Part shown: in pieces, positions 54,065-64,000 of the stretch
How positions within the stretch are numbered: the first letter of the stretch is position 1
Layout of the letters: every line of letters starts with the position of its first letter
Source: Ilex aquifolium
Taxonomy: Eukaryota > Streptophyta > Magnoliopsida > Aquifoliales > Aquifoliaceae
DNA length: 64,000 bases
Direction of reading: 5' to 3'
Assembly (NCBI GenBank): GCA_951799425.1
Contig: OX637393.1
Location: forward strand, 21,617,744 to 21,681,743
Made by a program: the position numbers and the translations under genes
Notes under the pieces: generated by a model
What the model was told of the DNA's origin: nothing
The model's input: the letters and a program-made list of their open reading frames with translations, nothing else
Database searches by the model: none

Positions 54065-54294
54065 GACCCCTTAGTTATTTTTGACTTAGGATGATTAGGA
54101 TAAAAAATGGAATTGGAACTCCTAGGGATTTTCAAAGAAATTTTTTTTTAAACCAATTTAGTGTTTTGAAAATATAGTTTGAGTCACAATCGAATCTTTC
54201 TTTGAGCAACACAATTTAGTACTCAAGAGGACAAGTTTTTGTATGGTTTTAGGCTTAAAAAACCTGTAAGGACCACCCTATGCTCACTAACCTT

Positions 54295-54406
54295 CGCTAG
54301 AGCGATTGCTTGATGATTTAGGATAAAAAAAGGAAAAGGTCACTGAATGCAGCACAGGGCTCGCTCTATGAGCTCACTCGAGTGGTCTCCATGATCGTTC
54401 GAGCGG
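54295..54406. repeat. Palindrome words of CGCTCGAGCG type
   Basis: CGCTAGAGCG, CTCGCTCTATGAGC, ACTCGAGTGG and CGTTCGAGCGG lie 135-245 bp upstream of the TATAAATAGGG at 54541. Confidence 0.7.
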
Positions 54407-56433
54407 TGCTTGCCTTAGTCATGTTTGAAACGCATTTTTCACTCCAACGACAACCGCCTTATGACAGTTGTCCCACCAATCAAGCGGTCATTTGCGAATG
54501 TAAGTTTTCTTATTTACTAAGACTACCCTTATTCCAAACCTATAAATAGGGAGTGTCTTTCTCACATCTTGGTGAAGCCTTGAGAGAGCCTTTAGAGAGA
54601 TTTTTGAAGAAGAAATCTATCTTTTAACCTTGAGAGCTTCCACCATAACCTAGATCCTTAAGAATTCAAAGGCTACCACTAGTGATTCTTTCCATCCTCA
54701 CAACTTAGAGTAGAAGAACTTGTTGGTAAACAAACTCATTGGTCTATGCATATCAAGGATTGGGGCTCGAGGCCTAGACGAATTGTGTAGTGGGGAGGTC
54801 AAAGTGAAGCTACACCAGACATCAAAGAGGGAGTTTCGGCGAAGAGACATAACAAGGAAATGAGCATCTAGCCATAGGTATTGTTTGAGGTATAAGACTC
54901 AAATACTTGTATGTTGACTTGACGTGTAGTGGATTAGGCTTTGGTGAACCCTGATTGGTTCCTCGCGATTTTTTCTGATGAGGGTTTTTTGCATCAACAA
55001 ATTGCTAGTGTTCTTTATTTTCTATTGTATACACTTGTGATTTGTGAGCACTCTAAAACCCGGAAAAATTTGAATTTTTATGAAAAGGACAAAACGGTAA
55101 TTAGCCGCCACAATACAAGTTGAAAATCTAAATTTTTCTAGAACTTGGATGACAAAACGGACCTCACCGTTGGATTCATCTCGTGAAATCCAGTTGCCCA
55201 GTCAATTTTCATTAAATTCCGAGACAGTCGATTTTTTTGCGTTTTATGATGCAATCGGGCGTCATGCAATTAAAATAAATGCGATCGGATTTTAATTGCG
55301 AAATACAAAAAATAATTTAAAGTTAGTTCAAATAAAATATATTGAACTTAAAACAGAACGAGATTTAATTGATTCGGGACAAAATCAAATTAGGAAAAGA
55401 CGGGAATGTGTGGCTTAATAAGAGCCACGTATTTGGGAGTATAAATAGGAGAGAAAAATCAGATTTTCTCCCCATTTACCTTCAGATTTTCGGATAGAGA
55501 GAGAAATAGAAGAAGATAGGGAAAATCAAGTGGGTTTCAAACTTCTCTCTACAATTTAGGGCCAACCGTTCGTACGCTTCAGGCTAAGAACTAAAATTGA
55601 TTTACGCGGCGAGAGTTATGTCTATGTACCAAAAATTGGGGATTTCACCAAAGTCTCAAATACATAATTTTTAGAAATCAAGGTTTGAAGCTTGATTTGG
55701 GTTCTTTGGAGTTTTTACCACTCGTATTACGCTTCAAGAGGTAGGGTTCTTCTCCTAACTAGGTTTATTTTCAACTTAGGGTTTCGTATGAAATGGGCAG
55801 CATGACTTGAGATGAAATCTCTTATCTAAATATATTTCTAGTGTAACTAGAGTATGAGAAATGATATGAGAATGAATAAAACCAATTTTGCATGAATTGG
55901 GTTTGTTGAGAATTGCTCATTGGGTGATTCCATTAGAATGTGATAAATTGGGCATGATTATGTGTTTACATGATTTTGTGTCTTTTGGGTGTTTGATAAA
56001 ATGCCTATGATTGATTAAGTATGTTATTTGAATGAAATTGATGTAACATAATTTGTGATGATGATTGTAATGTAATTATATGTTTGATGATATAAATTAC
56101 ATTGAGAATTTGAAAATTGTTCATATTGTGCTCATGACATGTTGAACATGATATTGTAATTGCAATTGAAATCTTGGTTGCATAATTGATTAGCATAAAA
56201 TATTGCACATTATGTATGCTTTTATAACCTTTTATACTTGTTTTGTGGTGGAAATGAGAGGAAATGCAATTATGCAAACAATTAATGATGTTGCTATGTG
56301 ATTGTAGGTAAAGAGTTGGAAATGTCTTGAGTTAACCCCCCATCGTAGTGCTCAAAGTCAATGGAGATGAGGGGTGGCTTAAAGGGAGGATTGGAAGCTG
56401 AAGAAATCAAGAAAAAGACAAATCAGGGGAAAA

Positions 56434-56635
56434 CCTTCTGAAAGGTTTGTACATTGGACAGCTTCTGCCTGCCAAAACCTTTCGGAAGGTTTTGCACACT
56501 AGAAGAAGACCTTCCAAAAGGTTTGTATCAACCTTCCGGAAGGTTAGGCACACTGGATAGCTTTTTCCTCTGCCTCTGCCAAAACCTTCCAGAAGGTTTG
56601 CATCGACCTTCCAGAAGGTTTTGCCCAGAAATGTC
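56434..56635. repeat. Palindrome array, word AACCTTCCGGAAGGTT
   Basis: Seven words at about 56436, 56478, 56508, 56529, 56584 and 56609 plus one weaker, in pairs with linkers GCACACTRGA and CTGCCTSTGCC. Most copies keep the arms and vary at the centre (CCGG, CAGA, CAAA). Confidence 0.88.
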
Positions 56636-56869
56636 AGACACCTGCAACTTAAGCTCTGCCACTTGGGGGTCCCACCTATGATTCTCACACTTGTCCCCCT
56701 GACATATTCTACATACATACATACCTCCCTACACTTAAGGTTGGACTTTGGAGGCCAATGTATTAATGAGGAAGAGAGAAGGTGGAAGTCTGGGAAGTTG
56801 CAGGCTAGGCTTGTCCTAGCCTGTCCAAGCCATCAACTCAGCCCCCATTGATGGGAGACTTGCATACAC

Positions 56870-57238
56870 ATGCTATAGGGCATTGTAAACTCCCACATGT
56901 AATAGAACTTATACCAACTATGTTGATATACAAATGTATGTTGTATATGTTTGGGTTGGTTTTGGAAGGGTTTGGAATGGAGTGGAAATGTGAATGCACA
57001 GGGCATTTGGGGCAGATCAGACAAAGCGTACCGGTACGACGAACTCCAGTGGCCTTAGCGTACCGGTACGGTTTGGCGGACTTCCTGATTTTCTGATTTC
57101 CTCCTCTCCTGAGCTATCCCCAAGCTACCTTTCCATCCTTATTTGTCTCAAATAGTTTGGGATGATGTTATAGATACTATGGATGGTGGTATGTTGGGTC
57201 TAGGAGGGGTCAATCGATTAAAAATATACATAGGTCAT
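56870..57238 (+). mobile_element. Fragment of a Del/Tekay-like LTR 3' part
   Basis: Around the palindrome words 57025-57070 the flanks resemble 1040-1350: TTTGGAATGGAGTGGAAATG before, and GTTATAGATACTATGG then GGGGTCAATCGATTAAAA after. It ends where the next LTR starts. Confidence 0.5.
57025..57070. repeat. Two palindrome words GCGTACCGGTACG
   Basis: Perfect words at 57026-57038 and 57058-57070, separated by ACGAACTCCAGTGGCCTTA, a linker like that at 53477-53495. Confidence 0.95.
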
Positions 57239-59187
57239 GTATTTTAAAATTTCGGTAAATTTACTTTAGTAGTATGATAAATCATAAAACTAAATATTTT
57301 TAGGATAAAATAACATTAAAAATGAATTCGGAACGTCTAAAAAACCTCAGGGTGGTCATAGAGATCAAAATGGAGATAGTTAGTGGCAAAATTATAATTT
57401 CATGGAAAAATGTAATTTTTGGCCTTGTGAACAGTAAAAATCGGGATTTGGAAGGCTTAAAACACCATTTTCATTCCATTTTTCTCTCATTCTTTCACAC
57501 CACTCTCAACCCACACCTCTTAGAACCCTAAAGGAAGATTAAGGGAGAAAGAAAATGGAGGAATGAGGTCTATAGAGCTTGGGTTAGCTTGGAAATCTTG
57601 ACTCAAGGTAGGGGTTTTCTTTCATTCTCTTACATTGAGGCTAGGGCATACATATATATACATTCTTTTGACTCTAAATCTTATATACTTGCTATGAAAT
57701 TGTTGATTCTTGATATTTATGCAAATGTGGTCATGTTTTAAACAATGCTATGGTGGAATCACCATTAAAACTCTTTTCTTGGTCTCAAACCCTAGTTCTC
57801 AAGGGAAAGGGATTTTTCTCTTGATTTTTCATTGATTCTTGAATTCAAAATTTTTAGTGCTTGAAATTGAACCCTAAAATGATATTTATGTGGATCTCTT
57901 GTATATTTTCTCACATTGTCTCTATTGTGCTACTTTATGAGAAATTTGGGGATTTTTTAGAATGGCTTGTTGTTTTGAGAAATTGTGGATATTGTATTTC
58001 TTGTATGGTTGTTTTGATGAACATGGGTGAGAGGTTCCTTGTAAGGATGCTCATGCCAAAGAAACAAGAACTTGAGGGTGAGAGGATCTCTTGTATATTT
58101 TTCATTGATTCTTGAATTCAAAATTTTTAGTGCTTGAAATTGAACCCTAAAATGATATTTATGAGGATATCTTGTATATTTTCTCATATTGTCTCTATTG
58201 TGCTACTTTATGAGAAATTTGGGGATTTTTGAGAATGGCTTGTTGTTTTGAGAAATTGTGGATATTGTATTTCTTGTATGGTTGTTTTGATGAACATGGG
58301 TGAGAGGTTCTTTGTAAGGATGCTCATGCCAAAGAAACAAGAACTTGAGGGTGAGAGGTTCCTTGTAAGGATGCTCATGCCAAAGAAACAAAATCTTGAG
58401 GGTGAGAGGATCCTTGTAAGGATGCTTGAGAAACCAAATCTTGAGGGTGAGAGGTTCCTTGTAAGGATGCTCATGCCAAAGAAACAAGACTGTTAGGGTG
58501 AGAGATTCCTTGTAAGGATGCTCATGCCAAAGAGAACAATATTATATCATGTGTGGGTTATTGGTTTACTTTTGGGAAATTGTATGGCTCCATGTTGGTA
58601 ATTGGTTTCACCTCTCCGTTTAACTTTATTGTTGTTCGTAAACTAGAGATCTATTAAAATGTCCATGTTTTCCTTCAAATGTTATATATGATATTTGCAA
58701 AATGAGACCGACTTATTTTATATGTTTTCTAAACCTTGTTCGAGTTTGGGAGAATGTTGCTACAGAGCTTAGTGCTCACCCCTTACAAATAATATATTTT
58801 CAGATTATAGTTTGGAGGAAGAGCATAGAGTTGATGAGCCGGCACAATGGGAAGCTCCAATAGACGGGAACGTGGATCCCGAGATTGATGCCTAGAGCTA
58901 CATGCTCTTAGATTCTACCTTAGGAAGTTTATTTTGAGACAATGTAATGTCTAATATTTTGGTTATTCCGCTGCAAACTCATAGTTGATTTTTGGGATGT
59001 AATTGTCCTATTTGGGCATATTCTTTTGGATGTAATGGCCATGGTTTGACTTATTCTTTTGGGATGATGATGTAGATATCATGTATGATGAATGAAATTT
59101 CTTTATGGCTGGAATTTATTAGTTGCTCTCATGATGTGAATAGGTTTAAATAGTAATGCCGACCAAGGGGGATCTTGGGGCGTTACA
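57239..59187 (+). mobile_element. LTR related to the solo LTR at 51730-54064
   Basis: It ends GGGGCGTTACA (59177-59187). The middle (57600-57850) resembles the minus strand of 52900-53100, including AAACCCTAGTTYTCAAG. The start at a TGTATTTTAAAATTTCGG near 57239 is a guess. No internal domains follow. Confidence 0.6.
57857..58545 (+). repeat. 273-bp duplication carrying a 51-bp minisatellite
   Basis: GTGCTTGAAATTGAACCC starts both long units (57857, 58130). The 51-bp unit GTGAGAGGTTCCTTGTAAGG, then ATGCTCATGCCAAAGAAACA, occurs once in the first and five times in the second, one unit shortened to 42 bp. Open frames here on both strands come from the repeat. Confidence 0.93.
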
Positions 59188-59189
59188 GG

Positions 59190-60175
59190 CATCATGGACG
59201 AAAATACAGGGAGTTACACCATTATAGAAGGATATTTAGCATATAGAGAAAGAAGCTCAAGGAATAAGACATAGTTTTAGAGAGAGAAAGTTTGTATTTT
59301 TGCATTTTCCTACCCATTTCACTTGTAGTAAGCTGGAAGACTCTTGTAATCTTCATTTAATTCACTTTAATGTCATTTATTTCAAGTGTATTCCAAGTTT
59401 AGTCATGTATCTTTGAATCTACTATTGTTGCATATGAGTTTTTCACTTCAAGCTTTTTAGTTGGGTATTAAATGCACTTCTCTTTGTAGTTAACTTTCCT
59501 TTACATTAATACAAGTTTTAATCTCCATTTCATTACCATGTCTCTTTCTACATTATACGTCTTTGCATTTAATATGAGTAGCTAAGTTTTATGTTGGCTA
59601 ATCCAAGGGAGATTTTCTCTTGGGTATGCTAAATTAACTCTCCTCCATTCTCCCTCATAGTGTAAAGTGTTCGGTTTGACAAGGTTGAGTGCGGACGTGG
59701 TTGTGAGCTCTTGATACACCGTAGACTTGTCACAGGGTATGCTTGAGCCTACGCCACTTAAGTCCCTCACTTCCTACGAATCAATTGAACACCTATGCAC
59801 CATTGGAAGAATGTTTTGAATTGATTTGCCATTCTCATTGGAATGACCTCTTCGGATTAGCCAACCTCACTCAACAAAATACAAATTCACAAGATTTTAC
59901 ACTTTTCCATTTTTACAAAATCACCTTCACACAATTCAACCTCCCTTTCCTGAGGAGACGACATTGGAATACTCAATTCTAAGTAAAACACGACACTCGA
60001 AAGTCTCTCTACGCTTGGGGAACACTTTTGCACACACACACATTTTCATTCCACACACATGTTTTTTCCATTTCTTGCATGATATCTGAGGGAGAGTGAT
60101 ACTTACCTAACCGTATAAACCACATACACATTACCGGAATCATGGTCGGAGATTAGGGCCAAAGCGAATCAAGCA
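59190..60175 (+). mobile_element. LTR leader-like fragment (Athila/Tat style)
   Basis: 59265-59620 has the AGCTGGAAGACTCTTGTAATC, TATTTCAAGTGTATT and ATGAGTAGCTAAGTTTTATG run seen in the R/U5 of Athila-like elements. It closes the insertion that splits the LTR at 55052-61262. No protein domain. Confidence 0.45.
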
Positions 60176-61162
60176 ATAATGATATGAAATGCAATTGAAC
60201 ATTACATTTCATATGCACGGGAAGCATCACATTTGTGGGCATGTGACATGGGTGTGGGTGTGTGCATAGTTATGATCAAATACCATTCTTGGTGGATGAT
60301 GCATAGGCTCAGGAAAGTTGGACCAAGATTCGACTGAATTGCATGGGTTGACTTTGAAAATAGGGTCGGAGTTAGTAAGAAGGGCTAGATTATCCTTCGG
60401 GTGCAAGACTCGGTGATTTGGATATGCATTCCATTGGTATTGAGTCCATAAAGTGTGTCGGCTTATGCGGAGCTGTTGGTGGAAGTCCATAAATGTCGTG
60501 TCGGTTGGGTGCCTGTTAGTGGAAATCCATAAATGCCGTGTTGGTTGGGTGCCCGTTGGTGGAAGTCCATAAATACTCACCCCAAAAAAGACCCGAGATT
60601 TATAAATAGTCATTGGGTGTGTAACATCAATGGCGGGGGCTTGGACTGCCCGGATTCATACGCATGGCATTACCTGTGTTATGGGAGCCAGTGAAGGCTC
60701 GGGTTGCGTTGCATGTGTGAGTCTCACCTCATAACATGGCATGACATTATGACATTCATTCTTGAAGTTGTATGTTTTTTGATGAATGCTTGTTTGATTG
60801 TTAAATTGCATGTGACCATTTCATATGCATCTAGGTTAGAGAGTAGCTTTTTTAGGAGATATCCTATTGAGCTTGACTCACCCTTTACCGGGACAACATT
60901 TCAGGTGTGAGACAAGCGCCGGTGGACGACTCTCACTTGGGCCCTCGTTGATGAAGAAAGTCGAGTTGTGATATTAGATTACATTTTTGTAAAATAATTG
61001 TGTAATTAGTTTTTGGACATGTAATATTGTTTAAAAGGTTGTGTACTGAACCTTTATGGACTATATTTTGAGTAAATTTGGTGTTATATGAGTTTGGGTG
61101 AATGTTGTATGAGATTAGGTGAGTTGAAATTGAAAAAGATTAAATTGAGGGAAAACTAGGTT

Positions 61163-61244
61163 CATCTACCAGTAGCAAGTCTTGAGCTACTGGTATCATG
61201 ATTCCAGAGGGCTCAGCTACAGGTAGCACGTACACGAGCTACTC
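61163..61244. repeat. Palindrome array, word AGCTACCGGTAGCT, cut short
   Basis: Words ATCTACCAGTAGC, GAGCTACTGGTATC, CAGCTACAGGTAGC and GAGCTACTC occupy the place that TTCTACCGGTAGAA has in the copy at 15097. The Athila-like LTR interrupts it 20 bp later. Confidence 0.8.
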
Positions 61245-61263
61245 ATCCCAAAATTTTCATTGG

Positions 61264-61434
61264 TAGCTGACTTACTTTCGGTTTGAATAGTGATATACAC
61301 CCAAGTATAAGTGGTCAAATTGCAATATAATACTCGGTTTAAGTCCGAGGTCGAACCCACACTGTTATTCGGAAATCAAAATAGAAACGGTGAAGTTGTT
61401 ATGGATACTAAAATGTAAATAAAAGAGCTTGTGA
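61264..61434 (-). mobile_element. End of an Athila-like LTR, itself interrupted
   Basis: The minus strand has GTGTGGGTTCGACCTCGGAC and TTTGACCACTTATACTTGGG, as at 6490-6560 on the plus strand. The rest of this LTR presumably lies right of the window beyond the next element. Confidence 0.6.
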
Positions 61435-62949
61435 TGTGAGTGACTTGATCCGAAATGTGTACACCCAAGTGTAGGTGGTCAAGTTGTAGTTATAATCTGG
61501 TTAAGTCCGGAGTCGAATCTACAGTGAACCACTGTTGGTGTTTTGAAGTAATTAGTGACAGAGACCAAAGTGACTGGAACCTTTGAGATTTGAAGTTATG
61601 ATGATTATAGAATTTCCTGGACAGAATATAAGATTCTCTCAAATGAAAGAGTCACTCTTTAGCTCGAGGATCTAGACATGTAGTTAATCATCCGGTTATT
61701 ATATTTGTGCTTGATAGTTCAATTAACCCCTATGTCAATAACAAGTTAATTGGAGGATAAAGATGGATTGTGAGAATTAAGAGCATGGTTCCAATGTCTT
61801 TGTAGAGATTTACAAGAATCGTTAGTGTCGGGACTCAACCCGTCTACAAACAAGTAATTCTACAAATCATCCAACAACTGTTATATTATTCCATTCTTAG
61901 TTAGAGCACAATAATAATGAAGATTGAAAAGTTGTCATGAAGACCTAGCTTGAGTACATGCAAGGAACCAATGAATCCTCCTATGTCAAGAGTTAGCTTG
62001 TCTTAGGAGAGACTCATGATTGTACAAAGTACCTCAGCTTTGCTAGATACATTCAATTATTCAATAAGCAATCAAAAGATAAAACGTTATGCATAAATAT
62101 AACTTATGAATGATTTATACATGTCCATCACCTCTTACTAAAGAGTGAATGAGAACTACTCACTCTTCATGGCTTTGGGAAAGCTAAAAAAGTGAGTGAT
62201 CCTCATCCCTCAAAGTAGAGAAATTATAAGATAACGTACACTACACAATAAGCCTATCTTCGACAAAGAATGAGTGAAACACTACCCACCTTTCAAGGCT
62301 ACAAGAAATTTAGAAAGGTGAGAGAGGTTCACTCCTCTAGGTGAAGAAAAAAGATTTTACAATGGAAGCTAATAAAACTAATAATAAAGTAGAAGAAAAC
62401 TAGTTACTTTTGGAGGGTTTTTCCACTTCCAAAAAGATGATCTTTAACAAGTTCCAAGGGAAGGTATTTATAGGCAATAGGGGGTAAAATGACAGACCTA
62501 AGTGCTTTAATTCCAAGTGAATGCCACAAAATTCGGATGGAAATGTAATCTATCTGCAGCCTGTCTGGGGTGTACTTTCGAACGCCAACATCGTTTGAAC
62601 GTGGAAACATTTCTTCTTTGATGAGCATTTGAACACTATTGGAGTTTGAATGTGGTACTCATATAGCTTTTGTTATCGACAGTATCTAGCAGCAACAATC
62701 CTCATGTCATCACCCTAGAAATCTCCTGGAGGTCCTCAATTATTTCAAGATGGCATTCGAACGTGGGTGCTTTGTTCCCTATTTTTTCCATTCTCTTCTA
62801 GAACACGTGTGTGTTGCTTGAAAGTTTGATGTTGTTCACTTTAGGCCCTTGTACAACTTTTCCCCTGAAATGTTATCATTTAAATTCCATCAAAGCATAG
62901 TTAATCTTGTAAAAGCATAGTAAGATGTGAATTTTAACTATGCATCACA
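61435..62949 (-). mobile_element. Athila-like 3' LTR
   Basis: On the minus strand it starts TGTGATGCATAG after a polypurine tract and ends AAGTCACTCACA. TATAAATA lies at 62472-62465 (minus). The end block (GACTCCGGACTTAACC, ACTTGGGTGTACAC) resembles the other two Athila-like ends here. A diverged 100-bp internal duplication lies at 62140-62340. Size about 1.5 kb. Confidence 0.75.
62577..62766. repeat. Palindrome words of CGTTCGAACG type
   Basis: TTTCGAACGCC, CGTTTGAACGTGG, GCATTTGAAC, GAGTTTGAATGTGG and GCATTCGAACGTGG occur 105-300 bp upstream (minus strand) of the TATAAATA. Confidence 0.7.
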
Positions 62950-62962
62950 CCCCCCAACTTAA
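62950..62962 (-). other. Polypurine tract
   Basis: Minus-strand TTAAGTTGGGGGG directly precedes the LTR start, after the ACTAGGGACTAGTAATATTTA stretch typical of Athila/Tat 3' ends (quoted as pattern ACTAGGGACTAG). Confidence 0.8.
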
Positions 62963-64000
62963 ATATTACTAGTCCCTAGTAATACAAAACGTTCAAATGA
63001 AAATATATTTATAATGCTATTTTCGTAGGTCATCCAGTTGCATTTAGCATATGGAACAAGCCGTTAAACTCCTAGGTTTCCCCTAACGGACAAATGTTGT
63101 CTCGTGAGGGTTTCCAGTGAAGCTACCTACAAACTCCAGTTGACAGATGTGTGTATGTAAGATTTCTTGTCAGAATGAGTTAGCACCATGATCGTTGAGA
63201 CACCCATCCCTCAATTTCGAATTGTTTCCCAAACACTTCTTTGTCATAGGTACGTACTCTATGCAAAAATAAACACTTGTTACATTGACATTTGAAATTC
63301 CCTATGTGGTAAGAATAATCAATCTAGTGACAAGAATTATTATATAACAAACATTCTTCTTTACAACCTTCCATGGGTAGCTTTGATTTCACAAACCTTT
63401 CTTAGAATTCCCTCAACAAAAATTCTCTCCGATTATAGTGACTTTCTTTCAAAGAGACATGTGATCAGAAGAATGTCAATTGCAAATTCACATGCACGAA
63501 AATTACGGGAGTAAAATCCAAGGAAAATAGACTAATCATGTTTGGCATGTTCTCATGGAGGAATATTGATACAAATAAAGTAACACTATTAACATACCCC
63601 TAATTTTGATTTACTTTCTGCACATGCATTAGACCCGAGATCAATTAGGACTTTTTCCAGGTTATAATATGGCCATGGGCGAGTGGTTAAAGAAATGACG
63701 GATGAGAAGAGTTCAGAATGGGTTATCTACTTTTGTTACAATTCTGCACATTCTCTCCTTCTTTTCTTCATCTTGTCTTTGGAAAACTCATTCGTGCTTC
63801 TCTCTCTTTTTTTTTCCCTTTTCATTTCATTCCCTTTTTCTTTTAAATCACAATTCTTTGGCTAGATTGACTTTTTTTGGATTTTCTTTATTTCTTTGCT
63901 CATCTCCTTCTACCCTTTTGTTTGCCTTTTTGCCCTTTTTTTTTTTTTTTTGCTTGGTCAAAAACATGGTTGTACCGAAAAGAATTATCATTTTTAGGCC
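62963..64000 (-). mobile_element. 3' non-coding interior of the Athila-like element
   Basis: It continues from the polypurine tract to the window edge. T/C-rich runs occur at 63760-63850 and 63935-63953. No pol or env domain is reached, so coding parts, if any, lie outside. Confidence 0.5.

Larger units (their letters stand above)
51149..55051 (+). mobile_element. LTR starting TGTAAGACC, split by a solo LTR
   Basis: The outer LTR occupies 51149-51724 and 54070-55051. It opens TGTAAGACCTCATG and has TATAAATAGGG at 54541 and a leader with GAGAGAGCC. Its 3' end is cut by the next LTR at 55052. No coding region is attached. Confidence 0.6.
55052..61262 (+). mobile_element. Del/Tekay-like LTR split by a 4-kb insertion
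   Basis: The part 55052-56215 aligns with 13017-14160 and the part 60178-61262 with 14165-15150, so it was one LTR. The left part has the TATAAATA at 55440. The right part has the CAAGCGCCGGTGGACGAC block (60914) and 48-bp repeats of GGTGGAAGTCCATAAATG at 60475-60572. The 3' end is removed by an Athila-like LTR at about 61264. Confidence 0.8.

Noticed and set aside
58203..58496. Repeated open frames on both strands with MLMPKKQ or WHEHPYKEPL units
   Set aside because: A 51-bp minisatellite (multiple of three) keeps frames open by chance in several phases.
63683..63865. Small open frame with hydrophobic Ser/Leu/Phe stretch
   Set aside because: T/C-rich non-coding interior of the Athila-like element; no start context or family.

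Overview
This is plant nuclear DNA, most likely from a dicot. It is AT-rich, has spliceosomal GT-AG introns, and is dominated by degenerate plant retroelements (Ty3/gypsy Del/Tekay-like, Tat and Athila-like, Ty1/copia, L1-type LINEs), Helitrons and small inverted-repeat elements. There is no sign of operons, CRISPR arrays or prokaryotic genes.

The one intact host gene I can support is a METAXIN gene (outer mitochondrial membrane, Tom37/GST-like fold) on the minus strand. I rebuilt it from six exons at 49473-49317, 43040-42706, 42521-42445, 41384-41324, 23502-23337 and 9610-9426. All junctions are GT-AG and stay in frame, and together they encode 326 residues. The coding sequence is 981 nt but the gene spans about 40 kb, because introns 1, 4 and 5 are 6.3, 17.8 and 13.7 kb and are packed with transposons. 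Almost everything between 9.4 and 49.5 kb is therefore intron of this gene.

Layout: 1-6.6 kb holds nested LTRs and a decayed Tat gag (minus strand). 6.6-9.4 kb is the 3' flank of metaxin with small repeats. 9.6-23.3 kb (intron 5) holds a LINE, a copia element with a 2600-bp solo LTR and a MITE inside it, and a second copia on the minus strand. 23.5-41.3 kb (intron 4) holds LINEs, a Rep-bearing Helitron remnant and two small DNA transposons with clean target-site duplications. 41.4-49.3 kb holds introns 3 to 1, with a Helitron-like element, a copia 3' end, an old plastid 16S rRNA fragment and a possible mitochondrial insert. 49.5-51.1 kb is the metaxin promoter side, hit by two dated MITE insertions. 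51.1-64 kb is a nest of LTRs.

The most unusual pattern is an array of short palindromic words inside many of the LTRs. In one related LTR group the core TACCGGTA is constant while the three bases on each side differ between copies (GCG/CGC, TTC/GAA, AGG/CCT, AGC/GCT). They differ in a compensated way, so the palindrome is kept. Unrelated LTRs carry other palindromes (CGTCCGGACG, CGCTCGAGCG, CGTTCGAACG, CCTTCCGGAAGG, CCATCCGGATGG). I do not know a description of this feature.
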